64,000 nucleotides of DNA, taken from assembly GCA_002697345.1 (NCBI GenBank), contig NZVE01000052.1:30254-94253 (forward strand), in the 5' to 3' direction. The DNA is from Paracoccaceae bacterium (lineage in GTDB: Bacteria; Pseudomonadota; Alphaproteobacteria; Rhodobacterales; Rhodobacteraceae). Shown piece after piece: positions 63,850-64,000 of this stretch. Position 1 is the stretch's first letter. Every line of letters begins with the position of its first letter. Both the position numbers and the translations under genes were made by a program. The notes under the pieces are model-generated. The model was not told the DNA's origin. It did no database searches and saw only the letters and a list, made by a program, of their open reading frames with translations.

Positions 63850-64000
63850 GAAGAAAATACAGGAAGCCACCAATCATCTCGTCCATCGAGTTCATCAAAT
63901 AGAGGAGCTCCCTGAGCCAAAGTAATACGCACCCAGCGGTCAGATTTAGGGTCAAATTTAGCAGCTCCAAAATATGACAATTTGCACCGTAACATATCTA
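63846..64000 (-). CDS. C-terminal end of an unidentified protein
   Basis: The last 51 codons of a gene that continues past the right edge; stop TGA at 63848-63846 overlaps the start of the DUF3726-like gene. The visible tail contains MLRCKLSYFGAAKFDPKSD, RWVRITLAQGAPLFDEL and ends DGRDDWWLPVFSS. I cannot assign a family from this fragment. Translational coupling says it acts with the DUF3726-like protein. Confidence 0.6.
   Translation of the reverse strand, partial: DMLRCKLSYFGAAKFDPKSDRWVRITLAQGAPLFDELDGRDDWWLPVFSS

Overview
This is a low-GC (clearly AT-rich) stretch of an alphaproteobacterial chromosome. My best guess is a pelagic Rhodobacterales (Roseobacter-group) bacterium. The reasons are a fabI-fabB-fabA cluster divergent from an Irr-type Fur regulator, a class I lysyl-tRNA synthetase, an NDUFS4-like complex I accessory protein, a ChvI/ChvG-like two-component pair, a DUF4864 protein, and a SAR11/Roseobacter-style taurine and APS-reductase locus. 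The genus is an inference; nothing in the window names the organism. I see no insertion sequence, prophage, CRISPR array or integrase.

Layout. 1-5.0 kb: edge of an enolase-superfamily gene, a zinc alcohol dehydrogenase, an aromatic-catabolism pair (pobA, pcaD), a PLP dehydratase and a haloacid dehalogenase. 5.0-8.1 kb: unsaturated fatty-acid genes fabI-fabB-fabA, divergent from irr. 8.2-10.1 kb: a signal-less molybdopterin sulfite oxidase and an atypical SDR. 10.2-18.8 kb: a Dpp-type peptide ABC transporter divergent from an MlrC-like peptidase and a YtcJ-like amidohydrolase. 18.9-26.5 kb: a small secreted protein, RsmJ-like rRNA methyltransferase, a possible structured RNA, ChvI/ChvG, an old-yellow-enzyme-type demethylase, a Gfo/Idh/MocA oxidoreductase and endonuclease III. 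26.5-28.1 kb: an unlisted 59-residue membrane protein, tRNA-Arg(UCU) and a conserved unknown protein. 28.3-32.6 kb: a four-gene set of split glutamate-synthase domains plus a glutamine-synthetase homologue (GlxBCD-GlnT or MgsABC-GmaS). 32.8-43.0 kb: MFS transporter and housekeeping genes (NDUFS4-like, uvrB, lysK, TerB, dacB-nadD, ettA). 43.3-49.1 kb: an overlapping catabolic operon hyuA-hyuB-FAD oxidase-uronate-dehydrogenase-like. 49.4-63.2 kb: the taurine-to-sulfate locus. 63.2-64 kb: a DUF3726-like gene and the end of another gene on the opposite strand.

The most notable system is the run tauABC-tpa-xsc-pta-sat-aprM-aprB-aprA. Taurine is imported, transaminated to sulfoacetaldehyde, and cleaved to sulfite plus acetyl phosphate, which becomes acetyl-CoA. 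The sulfite can then be oxidised through APS to sulfate, with ATP made by ATP sulfurylase. Carbon and sulfur from one molecule are thus both routed to energy by adjacent genes, with no sulfite exporter in sight. TauC carries a large extra domain that I place in its first periplasmic loop. A cyclic-nucleotide-phosphodiesterase-like gene and an unrecognised small protein follow aprA.

Several start codons were moved to internal ATG/GTG codons where a Shine-Dalgarno sequence, overlap with the upstream stop, or family N-terminus supports it. Functions are assigned from motifs and remembered family sequences; no database search was possible.
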